A program made the position numbers and the translations under genes. Positions 5,698-15,018 of a stretch of DNA of 64,000 bases are shown here, one piece after another. Location of the stretch: NCBI GenBank assembly GCA_020849105.1, contig JADLGW010000060.1:27554-91553 (forward strand). Reading direction: 5' to 3'. Numbering within the stretch: position 1 is the first letter of the stretch; each line of letters starts with the position of its first letter. A model generated the notes under the pieces. That model was not told where the DNA came from. It was given only the letters and a program-made list of their open reading frames with translations, and ran no database searches. The stretch is from Phycisphaerales bacterium. Lineage in GTDB: Bacteria > Planctomycetota > Phycisphaerae > Phycisphaerales > UBA1924.

Positions 5698-8544
5698 TCA
5701 CATTCGGTACGCGTGGTCGGTCGGCCGCACGGCGCGGCCGAGCCAGAGGGGGCGGCGCAGGCCGCCGGGGCCAGGCCCGGGACGGGTGAGCGCGAGCCAC
5801 TCGCGGTACACGTCCATCGATTTCGTCGTGTCCACCTCGACATCGCCGTACTGGTCGCCGGGGCGGGCGGGCTCGACCTTCACCGCCTGGTGCCAGCAGT
5901 GCATGCCGCTGATCGGGTCGGGGTGGACCGGGAACGTCAGGTTCTGGTGCACCCCGCCGTCGGTCCACCAGACGCGGCGGGAATCGGGGTCGGACGACTC
6001 GAACGGACGGATGCCCTCGATCCGGCGGAAGCGGAAGCGGCCCGGTGAGACCTCCTCGCGGACGACCTTGGCGCTCGCCCACTTGTCCGTGCCCACGTCG
6101 TCGAAGAGCCGCCAGCGGCCGAGGTGGTGCGAGCACGCGACGATGCCGGGGCGCATCCCCTCGGTGACCCACGCCTTGTTGACGAAGTGGCCGATGGCGG
6201 TGGTGATGCGGACGAGCGAGCCGAGTTCCACGCCCACGCGCTCGGCGTCGGACGGGGCGATCCACACCGGATTGGAGTTCGAGAGTTCGTAGAGCCACTT
6301 GGAGTTGGACGAGCGGGTGTGGACGAGCGTGGGCAACCGGAAGGTCGGCACCAGCACGTACTCGCCCTTGGCGGGGTCGAAGTTGTCGCGGTGGACGTGG
6401 CTGCGGATGTACGCGGGCATGACGTACTCCGGCCAGCCCCAGTCGGCCATCGTCTCGCTGTAGATTTCGAGGCGTTTACTCGGCGTCTTGAACCCGGCCC
6501 GGGGCTTGCCGGCCGCCATGATCGCGACGACCTTGCCGTCCTTCTTCACGTCGCCCGAGGGCTCGGTCGCGGCGCCCTCCAGGGCCTTGGCGGGCACGTG
6601 CTCCATGTGCCCCTCGTAGGTGTCCTCGTTCACGAGGAACGCCCCGAACCTCCGCATGTACGCCAGCGGCGACAGATTGTGCTTGGCGGCCTCGGCGGGC
6701 AGCCCGGGGACGGAGTTCTCGAAGATCCAGCCGTAGTACTCGTCCATGCTGATCGGTGTGCCGGGGCGATACGGCGACTCGAAGTAGCGCCGGATGCCCA
6801 GCGACCCGTCGGGGTCGATGCGCCACGACAGGGCGATCCAGAACTCGTCCTCCTCCCACACCTCGCCCGGGTTGGCCTGGTGGGTGAACTCGAACCGCTC
6901 GCCCAGGCGCTCCCGTGCGGTCCGCAGCACGGGCTGGCGGAACGAGAGCCACTGGGCCGCGTGGGTCTCCTGCGACATCAGGTCGTGCCGCTCCGGCCCC
7001 AGCCCGGTGGGGAGCACGAAGTCGGCGTACTGCGCGGTCTCGGACCACATGGGGGTGATCGCGGCGTGCACACCGATGAGTCTCTCGTCGCGCAGCACGC
7101 GCTCCCACATCATGCCGTCGGGGTTGGTCCAGACCGGGTTGTAGACGCGGGTGAAGTAGGCGCTGATCCTGCCGCGGCCCTCGGTCAGGAAGTGCGGCAG
7201 CAGGTACGAGAGTTCGTGGTAGGAGAGAGGGTACTCGCGCGGATAGAGGAGTTCGGACCAGACCTGCTGGGGCGGGGGCTTCAGGAACGGCGGCGGGACG
7301 AACTTGTCGCGCGAGTTTGGGTTGGTGCCGCCGGGCGTGCCGACGGCCCCCACGAGCACCGACAGGAACATCAGGCATCGCGAGACCTGCCACCCGCCCA
7401 GGTTGCCGGCGGCGGCGTTGCGCCAGACGTGGGCGGCGAAGCGCGAGCCCGCGGCCCCGATCTCGCGGGCGACGGCCACGATCTTGTCCGCGGGCACGTC
7501 GCACTCCTTCGCGGCGGCCTCCGGGGTGTAGGGGGCGTAGTGCTGGATCAGCGCGTGAATGAAGGAGTCGAAGTTCTGGGGGGCCCGCGGGTCCGCCGCG
7601 GATTCTGGGCGAGCCGGAGAAGAACCGGCGCGGAGCGCCGGGCCACCCGGAGTGTCGGCTCGGAGAGCCGACCTGCCCAGAACGTCGCGCCAGTTGGTCC
7701 AGGTCTCGACGAAGGAGCGGTCGTAGAGGCCCTCGCGGAGGATGACGTTCGCCATCGCCAGGAGCAGGAAGGCCTCGGTCCCGGGCCACGGCGCGAGCCA
7801 GTAGTCCGCGAGCGACGCGGTGTTGGAGAGCCGCACGTCGACCGCGCAGAGTTTGGCGCCCGCGGACTTGGCGTCCATGATCCGCTGGGCGTGCGGGTTG
7901 AAGTAGTGCCCCGTCTCCAGGTGCGACGACAAGAGCAGGATGAACTTGGCGTTCGCGTGGTCGGGCGACGGGCGGTCCGCCCCCATCCACGTCGCGTACC
8001 CCACCCGGGCCGCCGACGAGCACACGTTGGTATGCGAGTTGTGCCCGTCTACGCCCCAGGCCTGCAGCACGCGGTCCATGTACCCGTCGTGCCCGGGTCG
8101 GCCCACGTGGTACATGACCTCGGTCCTGCGGTTCTCGACGATCGCGGCCCGGATGGGGGCGGCCAGGGCGTTGAGCGCGTGGTCCCAGGTCGTGCGCTCG
8201 AACTTCCCGGAGCCGCGGGGGCCCACGCGCTTCAGGGGGTAGAGGATGCGGTGCGGGTCCTCGATCTGGTTGAGCGTCGCCGGGCCCTTGGCGCAGTTGC
8301 GCCCGCGGCTGCCCGGGTGGTGCGGGTTGCCCTCGAGTTTCTTCACCCGCATCGACTGCCTGTCGATGTACGCGACCAGCCCGCACGCCGCCTCGCAGTT
8401 GAAGCAGGTGGTCGGGACGAGCATGTAGCGGCGCTCGACCTTCCGCGGCCAGGCGGCGGGGTCGAATCCTGCCCAGTCGTCCCACTCGCTGATGGGCGGG
8501 AAGGACTCCAGCGGCGTGACGGACATGGGGGGCGGATCGATCAT
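5698..8544 (-). CDS. Molybdopterin-dependent oxidoreductase (CISM/DMSO-reductase superfamily catalytic subunit)
   Basis: A protein of about 948 residues. Near the N-terminus 'CFNCEAACGLVAYID' plus 'GRNCAKG' give the C-x2-C-x3-C-xn-C set for a [4Fe-4S] cluster. It is followed by the molybdopterin-binding body ('VCSSAARVGYATWMGADRPS', 'SHLETGHYFNPHAQRIMDAK', 'HVWRNAAAGNLGG') and a C-terminal dinucleotide-binding domain ('LVRITTAIGHFVNKAWVT'). I see no twin-arginine signal, so it is probably cytoplasmic. No electron-transfer or membrane subunit is adjacent, and the substrate cannot be assigned. The start is uncertain: ATG at 8544 or 8526, neither with a good ribosome-binding site. A palindromic element is embedded in frame at 7605-7680, adding a Ser/Pro/Ala-rich loop absent from the normal family fold. 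Confidence 0.85.
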   Translation of the reverse strand: MIDPPPMSVTPLESFPPISEWDDWAGFDPAAWPRKVERRYMLVPTTCFNCEAACGLVAYIDRQSMRVKKLEGNPHHPGSRGRNCAKGPATLNQIEDPHRILYPLKRVGPRGSGKFERTTWDHALNALAAPIRAAIVENRRTEVMYHVGRPGHDGYMDRVLQAWGVDGHNSHTNVCSSAARVGYATWMGADRPSPDHANAKFILLLSSHLETGHYFNPHAQRIMDAKSAGAKLCAVDVRLSNTASLADYWLAPWPGTEAFLLLAMANVILREGLYDRSFVETWTNWRDVLGRSALRADTPGGPALRAGSSPARPESAADPRAPQNFDSFIHALIQHYAPYTPEAAAKECDVPADKIVAVAREIGAAGSRFAAHVWRNAAAGNLGGWQVSRCLMFLSVLVGAVGTPGGTNPNSRDKFVPPPFLKPPPQQVWSELLYPREYPLSYHELSYLLPHFLTEGRGRISAYFTRVYNPVWTNPDGMMWERVLRDERLIGVHAAITPMWSETAQYADFVLPTGLGPERHDLMSQETHAAQWLSFRQPVLRTARERLGERFEFTHQANPGEVWEEDEFWIALSWRIDPDGSLGIRRYFESPYRPGTPISMDEYYGWIFENSVPGLPAEAAKHNLSPLAYMRRFGAFLVNEDTYEGHMEHVPAKALEGAATEPSGDVKKDGKVVAIMAAGKPRAGFKTPSKRLEIYSETMADWGWPEYVMPAYIRSHVHRDNFDPAKGEYVLVPTFRLPTLVHTRSSNSKWLYELSNSNPVWIAPSDAERVGVELGSLVRITTAIGHFVNKAWVTEGMRPGIVACSHHLGRWRLFDDVGTDKWASAKVVREEVSPGRFRFRRIEGIRPFESSDPDSRRVWWTDGGVHQNLTFPVHPDPISGMHCWHQAVKVEPARPGDQYGDVEVDTTKSMDVYREWLALTRPGPGPGGLRRPLWLGRAVRPTDHAYRM
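7605..7680. repeat. In-frame REP-like palindromic element within the molybdopterin oxidoreductase gene
   Basis: Bounded by CTGGGC and GCCCAG, it holds two hairpins with loop GGA: 7625-7641 (CCGGCGC/GCGCCGG) and 7654-7672 (GTCGGCTC/GAGCCGAC). The second has the same arms as the copies at 63878-63925. It is translated as 'LGRSALRADTPGGPALRAGS' and onward without breaking the frame. Confidence 0.85.
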
Positions 8545-8813
8545 GGAGGGCGGTATTGTGGCATGGTGCGGGTGGGCCCGCGCCGCGAGCGGAAAAACCA
8601 ACTGGGGGCGGGCGAACAGGAGCCGGAATCGAGGGGTCCGGTATCAGGCCGTTCCGCGCTCCGCGGAGTGGTTTACCCATTTTATCGGCCTGATATTGGG
8701 TCCGAGGCAAGGAGGGGGTTGCTTTGCGGCGGATTGGTGGCACGATCTGTGGTTACGCCGCGCCCTCTCCGCGCCTGCGCGGCGCCGGCGGTTCGCTTCA
8801 CGGAGGTGTATCC

Positions 8814-10952
8814 ATGGGCATCACGGGCGGTGTGCGGCGTTCCTTGACCCTGTCGGCCCTTGCCGGGCTGGTTCCCGCGGCGATGGCGGGGGGCGGACCG
8901 GAGAATGCGCTCCTGGTCGTCAACCCGCAGTCCGCAGAGTCGATGTACATCGCCAACTACTACCGGCAGGCGCGGGACCTGCCGGAGTCCAATCTGCTCT
9001 ACATGGCTGCGGCGGCCCCGTCCTATACGTCCTGGACGGGCGTGCAGCACCCGGGGTTCACCGGCGACCTGGTGCAGCGGCGGGTAGGGGACCACATCGA
9101 TTACGTCATCGTGACGCCGGGGAATGACTTCAGGATCTTTGCGCCGGGGCTGATCTCCGACGGGTGCTTCCCGGTCGGGTATTTCTCCGTCGGCTCGGTG
9201 TTCGCGATGGCCCAGATCAAGAACGACGTGCTGGGGGGGATGTCCTCCCAGTCGCCCAACATGTACTACCCCCAGGCGGGGACCGAGGCGCGGGCCTTCA
9301 GCAGCAACGTGTCGTGGCTGGGCGGTGTCCCGAGCACGCACTCGGCGGCCAAACGGTACTACATCGGGGCGATGCTGGGGTCGATCGAGGGCGCGGCCAA
9401 CACGGTGCCGGAGATCCTGGCGATGATCGACCGGTCGGTGGCGGCGGACGGGACGCGGCCGCCGGGAACGTTCTACTTCATGGATAACGCGGGCGACCCG
9501 GCCCGGAACGTGCGTGTGCCCCTGTACCCACCGGCGGTGACGGCGCTGACGGGGCTCGGGTTCACCGCGCAGGTGCCGGCCGGGGCGCTGCCGCCGCCGG
9601 GCTCGGTGTGCCTGGGCGTGATGACAGGCTTTTCCGGTGCGGACATCGTCAACTCCGGGATCGTGATGCGGCCCGGCTCCTTCGGCGACCACCTGACGAG
9701 TTACGCCGGGATGCTGAGCGGGGGCGGGCAGACGGTGATGTCCGACTGGATCAAGGCGGGGGCCAGCGGGACGGCGGGGACGGTGGATGAGCCGTGCAAC
9801 TACACGGGCAAGTTCAACAACCCGCGCTTCCACGCGTTCTATGCCCAGGGCATGTCGATCGGCGAGGCATACCTGCGGAGCATGGCGTTCGTGCCCTTCC
9901 AGAACCTGTTGTACGGGGACCCGCTGACGCGGGCGTTCGCGCGGCTGCCGAGCGTGACGCCGAACTTCCCGGCGGGATCGGTGCTCGGGACGATCCAGTT
10001 CACGCCCCAGGCCGCCACGACCCAGCCGGGAGCGACGATCGTGCAACTGGACCTGTTCATCGACGGGGTGCTGCACTCGTCGAAGCTGCCGGGACAGGCG
10101 TTCAGCGTGAACACGCTGAAGTTGCTGGACGGGTGGCACGACGTGCGGGTGGTGGCGTACGACTCGACGCTGACCAGGAGCGCGGGGCGGGCGGTCGGTT
10201 CGCTGATCGTGGACAACGCCGGGCGGTCGGGGCAACTGGGGGTGACGCCGTCGACCGGCAACCTGACCAAGGTGTTCACCTTTGACGCGAGTGCCAGCGG
10301 CGGGACGATCGCGGAGATCCGGCTGCTGCAGAACGGCCGGGTGGTCGCCAGCCGGGCCGGGGCCGGGTCCATGTTCGTGTGGGGGCAGTCGATCGGGGCG
10401 GGGCCGTCGCGCCTGATCACGGAGACGGAGTTCACGGACGGGTCGATGGTCCGCAGCCAGCCGGTGACGATGGACATCGCGTTCGAGAACGGGACCTCCA
10501 ACGGCCTGCCGCCGGTGGCGTTCGCGTACACAAAGCGCGTGCTGACGGGGGCGCCGGCGGTGGTGGAACTGGCGTCCACCTACGACGCCGATCCGGCAAC
10601 GGTGCAGTACACGATCGTGACGCCGCCGACCAAGGGAACGCTGAGCGGGACGGGCGGGTGGCGGGTGCTGACGCCGAACCCGGAGGCGTGCGGCGAGGAC
10701 TCGATCGTGTTCCACCTGGCGACCGCGTCGGGCCAGTCGGGCGACCGGACGATCAGGATCATCTACCAGCCGGGGACGACGGCGTGCCGGCCGGACTTCA
10801 ACGGGGACGGGCTGCTGAACCTGGCGGATTTCGGCGCGTTCCAGACGGCGTTCGCACTCGGGCAGTGCCGCGCGGATATGAACAACGACGGGGTGCTGAA
10901 CCTGTCGGACTTCGGGGCGTTCACGACGGCCTTCGCGGTCGGATGCCAGTAG
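8814..10952 (+). CDS. TIGR03790-like exported protein with dockerin-like C-terminal pair
   Basis: A 712-residue protein with a signal peptide ('LTLSALAGLVPAAMAGG'). The N-terminal half has 'LLVVNPQSAESMYIANYYRQ' and 'ARDLPESNLLYM', the pattern of the TIGR03790 family of uncharacterised planctomycete exported proteins. The middle is beta-sandwich-like ('TIAEIRLLQNGRVVAS'). The C-terminus carries two Ca-loop-like repeats, 'DFNGDGLLNLADFGAFQTAF' and 'DMNNDGVLNLSDFGAFTTAF', ending in 'VGCQ'. Such paired repeats occur on other exported proteins in this window and may be a retention or sorting module. The start at 8814 has GGAGG upstream. The biochemical role is unknown. Confidence 0.82.
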   Translation: MGITGGVRRSLTLSALAGLVPAAMAGGGPENALLVVNPQSAESMYIANYYRQARDLPESNLLYMAAAAPSYTSWTGVQHPGFTGDLVQRRVGDHIDYVIVTPGNDFRIFAPGLISDGCFPVGYFSVGSVFAMAQIKNDVLGGMSSQSPNMYYPQAGTEARAFSSNVSWLGGVPSTHSAAKRYYIGAMLGSIEGAANTVPEILAMIDRSVAADGTRPPGTFYFMDNAGDPARNVRVPLYPPAVTALTGLGFTAQVPAGALPPPGSVCLGVMTGFSGADIVNSGIVMRPGSFGDHLTSYAGMLSGGGQTVMSDWIKAGASGTAGTVDEPCNYTGKFNNPRFHAFYAQGMSIGEAYLRSMAFVPFQNLLYGDPLTRAFARLPSVTPNFPAGSVLGTIQFTPQAATTQPGATIVQLDLFIDGVLHSSKLPGQAFSVNTLKLLDGWHDVRVVAYDSTLTRSAGRAVGSLIVDNAGRSGQLGVTPSTGNLTKVFTFDASASGGTIAEIRLLQNGRVVASRAGAGSMFVWGQSIGAGPSRLITETEFTDGSMVRSQPVTMDIAFENGTSNGLPPVAFAYTKRVLTGAPAVVELASTYDADPATVQYTIVTPPTKGTLSGTGGWRVLTPNPEACGEDSIVFHLATASGQSGDRTIRIIYQPGTTACRPDFNGDGLLNLADFGAFQTAFALGQCRADMNNDGVLNLSDFGAFTTAFAVGCQ

Positions 10953-11041
10953 ACCGGCCCGCGTGACCACGGGCTGGGCCGCGGTTGAGGGATTTGCGCC
11001 GGCGGCGGGCAATCCGCTCATCGCGGTCTGCCGACGGCGAC

Positions 11042-11929
11042 TCAGGCCAGTGCCGCGGCCCCGGAGACGATCTCCGTGAGTTCGGTGGTGATCTGGGCCT
11101 GGCGGGCGCGGTTGAAGTCGCGGGTCAGGCTCTTGCGCATCTTCCCGGCGTTGTCCGTGGCCGACTTCATGGCGACCATGCGGGCCACCTGCTCGCTGAC
11201 GATCGCATCGCTGACGGCCTGGAAGAGCGTGGCCTTCACCGTGGCGGGGAGCAGGTCGCCCAGGAGTTCCTTCGCCGGCGGGCTGAACTCGTACTCGGCG
11301 ACGATGCCGCCGGCCGGCTTGTTCCTGGCCGCGGGGGGCTTCAGGGGAAGCAGTTGCAGCACCTCCGGCACCTGCTTGCCGGCGGAGAGGTACCGCATGT
11401 AGATGACGCGAACGGCGGTAACCTCGCCCGCGGCGAAGCGGTCGATGTAGGTCTGAGCGATGCGCTCGACCTGCTCGAACGCCGGTTTATCGCCGAGGGA
11501 ATGGGTGGCAGCGACCGGCGTGTGGTTGAAGCGGAGGAAGCCGGCGCCCTTCTTGCCCACGAGTTCAATGATCCCCCCGTGCGAGGGAGAGGCGGAACCA
11601 TGCCCTCGAAGGTGGGCCATGGCGGTGCGGAGGACGGCACCGTTGTAGGGGCCGCACAGGCCGCGGTCGCTGGTGAGGACGAGGGTGAGTTCTCCCGCGC
11701 CCTGCCTGAACTTCGCCGGTCCGGCGATGAGGGGGTGGTCGATGTTGCCGGCGGTGCCCGCGAGTTCAGTGACGAGGGCGAAGACTCCCTCGGTATAGGG
11801 CTTGGTCGCCAGGGCCCTCTGCTGGGCCTTGGCGAACTTGCTGGTGGCGATCATCTGCATCGTCTTGGTGATGCGGCGGATATTGCCGACCGCCTTGATG
11901 CGCTTCTTGATCTCACGGGTCTTGGCCAT
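11042..11929 (-). CDS. atpG: F1Fo ATP synthase gamma subunit
   Basis: A 295-residue protein with the conserved gamma-subunit N-terminus ('REIKKRIKAVGNIRRITKT', 'MQMIATSKFAKAQQ') and the C-terminal helix 'MVAMKSATDNAGKM' plus 'RDFNRARQAQITTELTEIVS'. These coiled N- and C-terminal helices form the rotor shaft linking the Fo ring to F1. The middle carries 'LTSDRGLCGPYNG'. It normally lies between atpA and atpD. Here no other atp gene is in view on either side, so it appears to be split from its operon. Neighbours are an exported protein (convergent) and an MBL hydrolase upstream. Confidence 0.95.
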   Translation of the reverse strand: MAKTREIKKRIKAVGNIRRITKTMQMIATSKFAKAQQRALATKPYTEGVFALVTELAGTAGNIDHPLIAGPAKFRQGAGELTLVLTSDRGLCGPYNGAVLRTAMAHLRGHGSASPSHGGIIELVGKKGAGFLRFNHTPVAATHSLGDKPAFEQVERIAQTYIDRFAAGEVTAVRVIYMRYLSAGKQVPEVLQLLPLKPPAARNKPAGGIVAEYEFSPPAKELLGDLLPATVKATLFQAVSDAIVSEQVARMVAMKSATDNAGKMRKSLTRDFNRARQAQITTELTEIVSGAAALA

Positions 11930-12032
11930 AGGGGGGGAAGCATAGGGGGCGTCGCCGGCTGTTCACCAGGTCAACCAGATCGGGCCCGTCCCACGACGAG
12001 GCAAATTCAAACCAGGCTTCGCCGCGGTCGCT

Positions 12033-12911
12033 TCAGCGCAGGGTGGAGTCGAGAACCAATCCGTCGTAAGCCAGGCGCATTCCCGCAGGCAGGTCGGCGT
12101 CCGTCTGGGCGTGGGGCAGGTCGTGGGCCATGTGGACAAAGAAGGTCTGGGCGGCGGCGGCCTCGTGAGCAATGCCGACGGCTCGACCGAGGGTGAGGTG
12201 GGTCGGGTGGTGGCGGTGCCGAAGGGCGTCGAGCACGAGCGTGCCAAGGCCGCGGAGGTGCGTCCAGGATTCGGGCGGGATACCGGAGACGTCTGTGCAG
12301 TAGGCGAGGGGGAGGATCGGGGTGGACCGCCGCTCCGCGGCGGTCTCTTCCGCGGGAACGGGGGCGGACACCGCCGCGGAACGGCGGTCCACCCACTCGA
12401 TCCGGTACCCCAGCACCGGGAGTTTGCCGTGGAGCAGCGGGATCGGGGTGAAGCGGACGCCGTGCAGGTCGATGGGTCGGCCCGGCTCGACGCGGTGGGC
12501 GATGAGAGTGGCGACGAGACTGTCGTTGACATTCGCGTCGCGCTCGAAGATGTGCGGGTAGACGCGGCGGAGGTGGGTCAGCGTCTTCTCGTCGGCGTAG
12601 ATGTCGATCGGGCGCTTCATCAGGACGTTGAAGCGGCGGACCTCGTCGAGGCCGAACGTGTGGTCCACATGGTTGTGGGTGAAGAGGACGGCGTCGCAGG
12701 CGGTCAGGCCGGCGCGCAGCGATTGCTGGCGAAGGTCGGGGCTGGCGTCGATCAGGACTGTCCGGGGCGTACCCCCGGGATCGGTCCACTGGATGGCCGC
12801 GCTGGTGCGCAGGCGGGTGTCGTGCGGATCCGTGGAGGCGCACACGGCGCAGGTGCAGCCGATCGCGGGGATACCCGCGGACGTGCCGGTGCCGAGGAAG
12901 GTGAACCGCAT
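12033..12911 (-). CDS. PhnP-like MBL-fold metallo-hydrolase with palindromic insertion
   Basis: A 292-residue metallo-beta-lactamase-fold protein. It starts 'MRFTFLGTGTSAGIPAIGCT' and continues 'CAVC', a PhnP-like opening with Cys residues. The metal motif HxHxDH is in 'LFTHNHVDHTFGLDEVR', and further ligands are probably in 'LLHGKLPVLGYR' and 'CTDVSGI'. The relatives are cyclic phosphodiesterases and related hydrolases; the substrate is not determined. An in-frame palindromic element (12321-12394) inserts about 25 residues ('VDRRSAAVSAPVPAEE', 'TAAERRST') between beta strands. The start at 12911 is the only one giving the conserved first strand. Confidence 0.85.
   Translation of the reverse strand: MRFTFLGTGTSAGIPAIGCTCAVCASTDPHDTRLRTSAAIQWTDPGGTPRTVLIDASPDLRQQSLRAGLTACDAVLFTHNHVDHTFGLDEVRRFNVLMKRPIDIYADEKTLTHLRRVYPHIFERDANVNDSLVATLIAHRVEPGRPIDLHGVRFTPIPLLHGKLPVLGYRIEWVDRRSAAVSAPVPAEETAAERRSTPILPLAYCTDVSGIPPESWTHLRGLGTLVLDALRHRHHPTHLTLGRAVGIAHEAAAAQTFFVHMAHDLPHAQTDADLPAGMRLAYDGLVLDSTLR
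12321..12394. repeat. In-frame inverted palindromic pair within the MBL-hydrolase gene
   Basis: GGTGGACCGCCG at 12321-12332 is inverted at 12382-12393. The left hairpin (12325-12345) has 9-bp arms GACCGCCGC/GCGGCGGTC and loop TCC. The right hairpin (12369-12387) is similar, with one wobble pair and loop GGA. The frame stays open through both. Confidence 0.85.
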
Positions 12912-12994
12912 GAGAGAGGATAGTTGACGAGGCAGCGAAGCAACGGAAGGACCGACGAAGACGCGAAGGGATGGAGAAGCGACACGGCGGACGC

Positions 12995-13885
12995 TCAGTT
13001 CGCGGGGCGGGCCCGGATGATCTTGACCATCTCGCGCTCGAAGGCGGCGACAGCGGCGCTGGGCACGCGATCGCGCCGCCGGACTGCGGCGAGCCTGCGT
13101 GTGAGGCGGCCGTCGCGGCAGGCGAGCCCACCCGTCCCGCCGAGGGCGAAGCGGGAGACGAACCCGACACCGATGCCGGCCGCGACCATGCGGGTGATGG
13201 ATTCGATGGACCGGAGTTCCATGACAATGGTCATGGTGATGCCCGCGGCGTCCATGGCGCGGTCGATGATGTCGCGGACGGCGGTGCCGCCCTCGAAGGC
13301 GACGAGCGACTCGCCCCGGAGGTCGGCCCACCGGAACGCACGGCGGGCGCCAAGGCGGTGCCGCGGCGGAAGGACGAGCCGGAGTTCATCCTCAACCAGC
13401 GGAGTGGTCATCAGGTCCGCGGAGCCGGGCAGGCGGAGGGGCTCCGTGACAATGCCAAGGTCGAGTTCACCGGCGAGGACAGCCGCGGCGACGGCGCTGC
13501 TGCCGGCCTCCCGGACGTAGAAACGGAGGCCGGGGTGCTGGCGGCGGATGGCGGAGAAGGCCGGAGGGAGAAGGTAGGTGATGGCGGTGGCCCCGCCGCC
13601 GACGCGGATGGAGCCGTGCTCCAGGCCGGTGAGTTCACGGACGGCCTTGATCCCCGCGTCGGCGGCAAGGACGGCCTCTTCGGCGAAGGCGAGGAAGACC
13701 CGTCCGGCCTCGGTGAGTTCCACGCCGCGGCCGGTCCGGTGCAGGAGTTCGGCGCCGAGGGCGGCTTCGAGTTTGCGGACAACGGCGGAGAGGGCGGGCT
13801 GGGTGACGCCCAGAGATTCCGCTGCGCGGGTCATATGGCCGGCGGCGGCGATGGATCGGAAGTAGCGCAGCGGGGTAAGTTCCAC
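12995..13885 (-). CDS. LysR-family transcriptional regulator
   Basis: A 296-residue protein with the N-terminal winged helix-turn-helix of LysR regulators: 'LRYFRSIAAAGHMTRAAESL', 'GVTQPALSAVVRKLEAALG', 'LLHRTGRGVELTEAG'. It is followed by a periplasmic-binding-protein-like effector domain ('LLPPAFSAIRRQHPGLRFYV', 'GELDLGIVTEPL', 'VAAGIGVGFVSRFAL'). The effector and target genes are unknown. The closest divergent gene is the sorted exported protein at 14137; the 251-base gap would be the place for a LysR-type box, but none is obvious. The gene ends about 80 bases before the MBL hydrolase start on the same strand. Confidence 0.93.
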   Translation of the reverse strand: MELTPLRYFRSIAAAGHMTRAAESLGVTQPALSAVVRKLEAALGAELLHRTGRGVELTEAGRVFLAFAEEAVLAADAGIKAVRELTGLEHGSIRVGGGATAITYLLPPAFSAIRRQHPGLRFYVREAGSSAVAAAVLAGELDLGIVTEPLRLPGSADLMTTPLVEDELRLVLPPRHRLGARRAFRWADLRGESLVAFEGGTAVRDIIDRAMDAAGITMTIVMELRSIESITRMVAAGIGVGFVSRFALGGTGGLACRDGRLTRRLAAVRRRDRVPSAAVAAFEREMVKIIRARPAN

Positions 13886-14136
13886 CTGCCCATGTTACCG
13901 GGTGAGGGGTTGGTTCGGTCTCGAAGGCGGTTCTCGGGCGTGAAGATGCGCCAACCTTGCCGATTTCTCGACTTTCGGCTGGCAACCTGCGGCGGCACGG
14001 TGTACGTTTGTGATGGTCCCCCAGACCGCTTCGTGCGGCCGCGCTCCGTTTTCGGCGCGGCAGGGGTCCGGAGAGAGCGCAAGACGGAGAGAAGGAGCCC
14101 GCGGACGGACGCCGCGCGCTCCGGAGGAGTTTCCGT

Positions 14137-14814
14137 ATGCGCGGCAGCCATCTGCTCGTTTCCAATCTGGCGTGCGTTGTTGCCCTCGCGGGCGTTGCGG
14201 CGGCCGGAGAACTGGATTTTCCGTCGTTCCCCGCGGTGCCCCCGGGTGAGGAGGCGTCGCTGGCGCTGAAGGTGTACGCCAACCCGGGCGTGTCCGGGTT
14301 TGTGAACCAGAGCGGCGACGGGTCGGTCGAGCGCGGCGGGTTTGAGAACACCGGGTCCGGAGGGGCCTACGGCAACTACAACGTGATGGCGTCCTGGGAT
14401 GAGTTCGTGGGGACGGGGTCCAACATTGTGCAGGTCATCTGGAAGACCAGCACCGGGCAGCGGTTCTTCCCACCGGGGGCAACCGTCGGCGGCCTGCCGA
14501 TCCAGTTCCTGGAATGGCGGCTCGGGGCGTCGGACCCGGTGGGGTTCGGGCCCTGGGTGTCGGGCAACAGCCTGGTGGCGGCGACGATCAGTTCCAGCGT
14601 CAACGGCGGGGCCAGTTTCCAGAACTTCGACATCACGGCGAGCATCTCCAACCCGTGGAACGGAACGGCGGTGGGAACGACGCTGCCGATCTCGTTCTTC
14701 AACCTCGCCAACTACATCCAACTGACGATTGAGTACACGCCGGTTCCTGCTCCGGGCGTGGTCACTGTTCTTGCGGGCGCCGGGTTCCTGGCGTGCCGTC
14801 GTCGGCGCAGATAG
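14137..14814 (+). CDS. Exported protein with PEP-CTERM-like (VPAPG) sorting tail
   Basis: A 225-residue protein with a signal peptide ('LACVVALAGVAAAGE') and a C-terminal 'VPAPG', hydrophobic stretch 'VVTVLAGAGFLA', then CRRRRR, the same tripartite tail as at 5027-5653. The body is beta-rich ('GAYGNYNVMASWDEFVG', 'LAVAATISSS'-like segments, 'YIQLTIEYTPVPAPG') with no recognisable catalytic motif. It is probably exported and processed by an exosortase-type system. The start at 14137 has GGAGGAG upstream. There is no sequence match to the other sorted protein outside the tail that I can see. Confidence 0.78.
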   Translation: MRGSHLLVSNLACVVALAGVAAAGELDFPSFPAVPPGEEASLALKVYANPGVSGFVNQSGDGSVERGGFENTGSGGAYGNYNVMASWDEFVGTGSNIVQVIWKTSTGQRFFPPGATVGGLPIQFLEWRLGASDPVGFGPWVSGNSLVAATISSSVNGGASFQNFDITASISNPWNGTAVGTTLPISFFNLANYIQLTIEYTPVPAPGVVTVLAGAGFLACRRRRR

Positions 14815-15018
14815 TTTCGATCAACGTGCGGGCGGGCCGAGAGGCCCGGGTGTGATCGCACGGATTTCGCGGGCGGCCGTCGGCCGGGTTGTATGACCTA
14901 TTCCGCCCGCTGGGGCTTCTGATCTGGAGAGGGTCGGAGCCCCTTTCTTGGAGTGAGGCGTGGTGGGGCGGTCGTGGACGCACGACTCCTCACGCCTGGC
15001 TCCTCACTACCCTCATGT

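Noticed and set aside
6124..8847. 907-codon plus-strand open frame
   Set aside because: It is antisense to the molybdopterin oxidoreductase, Arg/Gly/Val-rich without motifs, and arises from GC-rich third positions.
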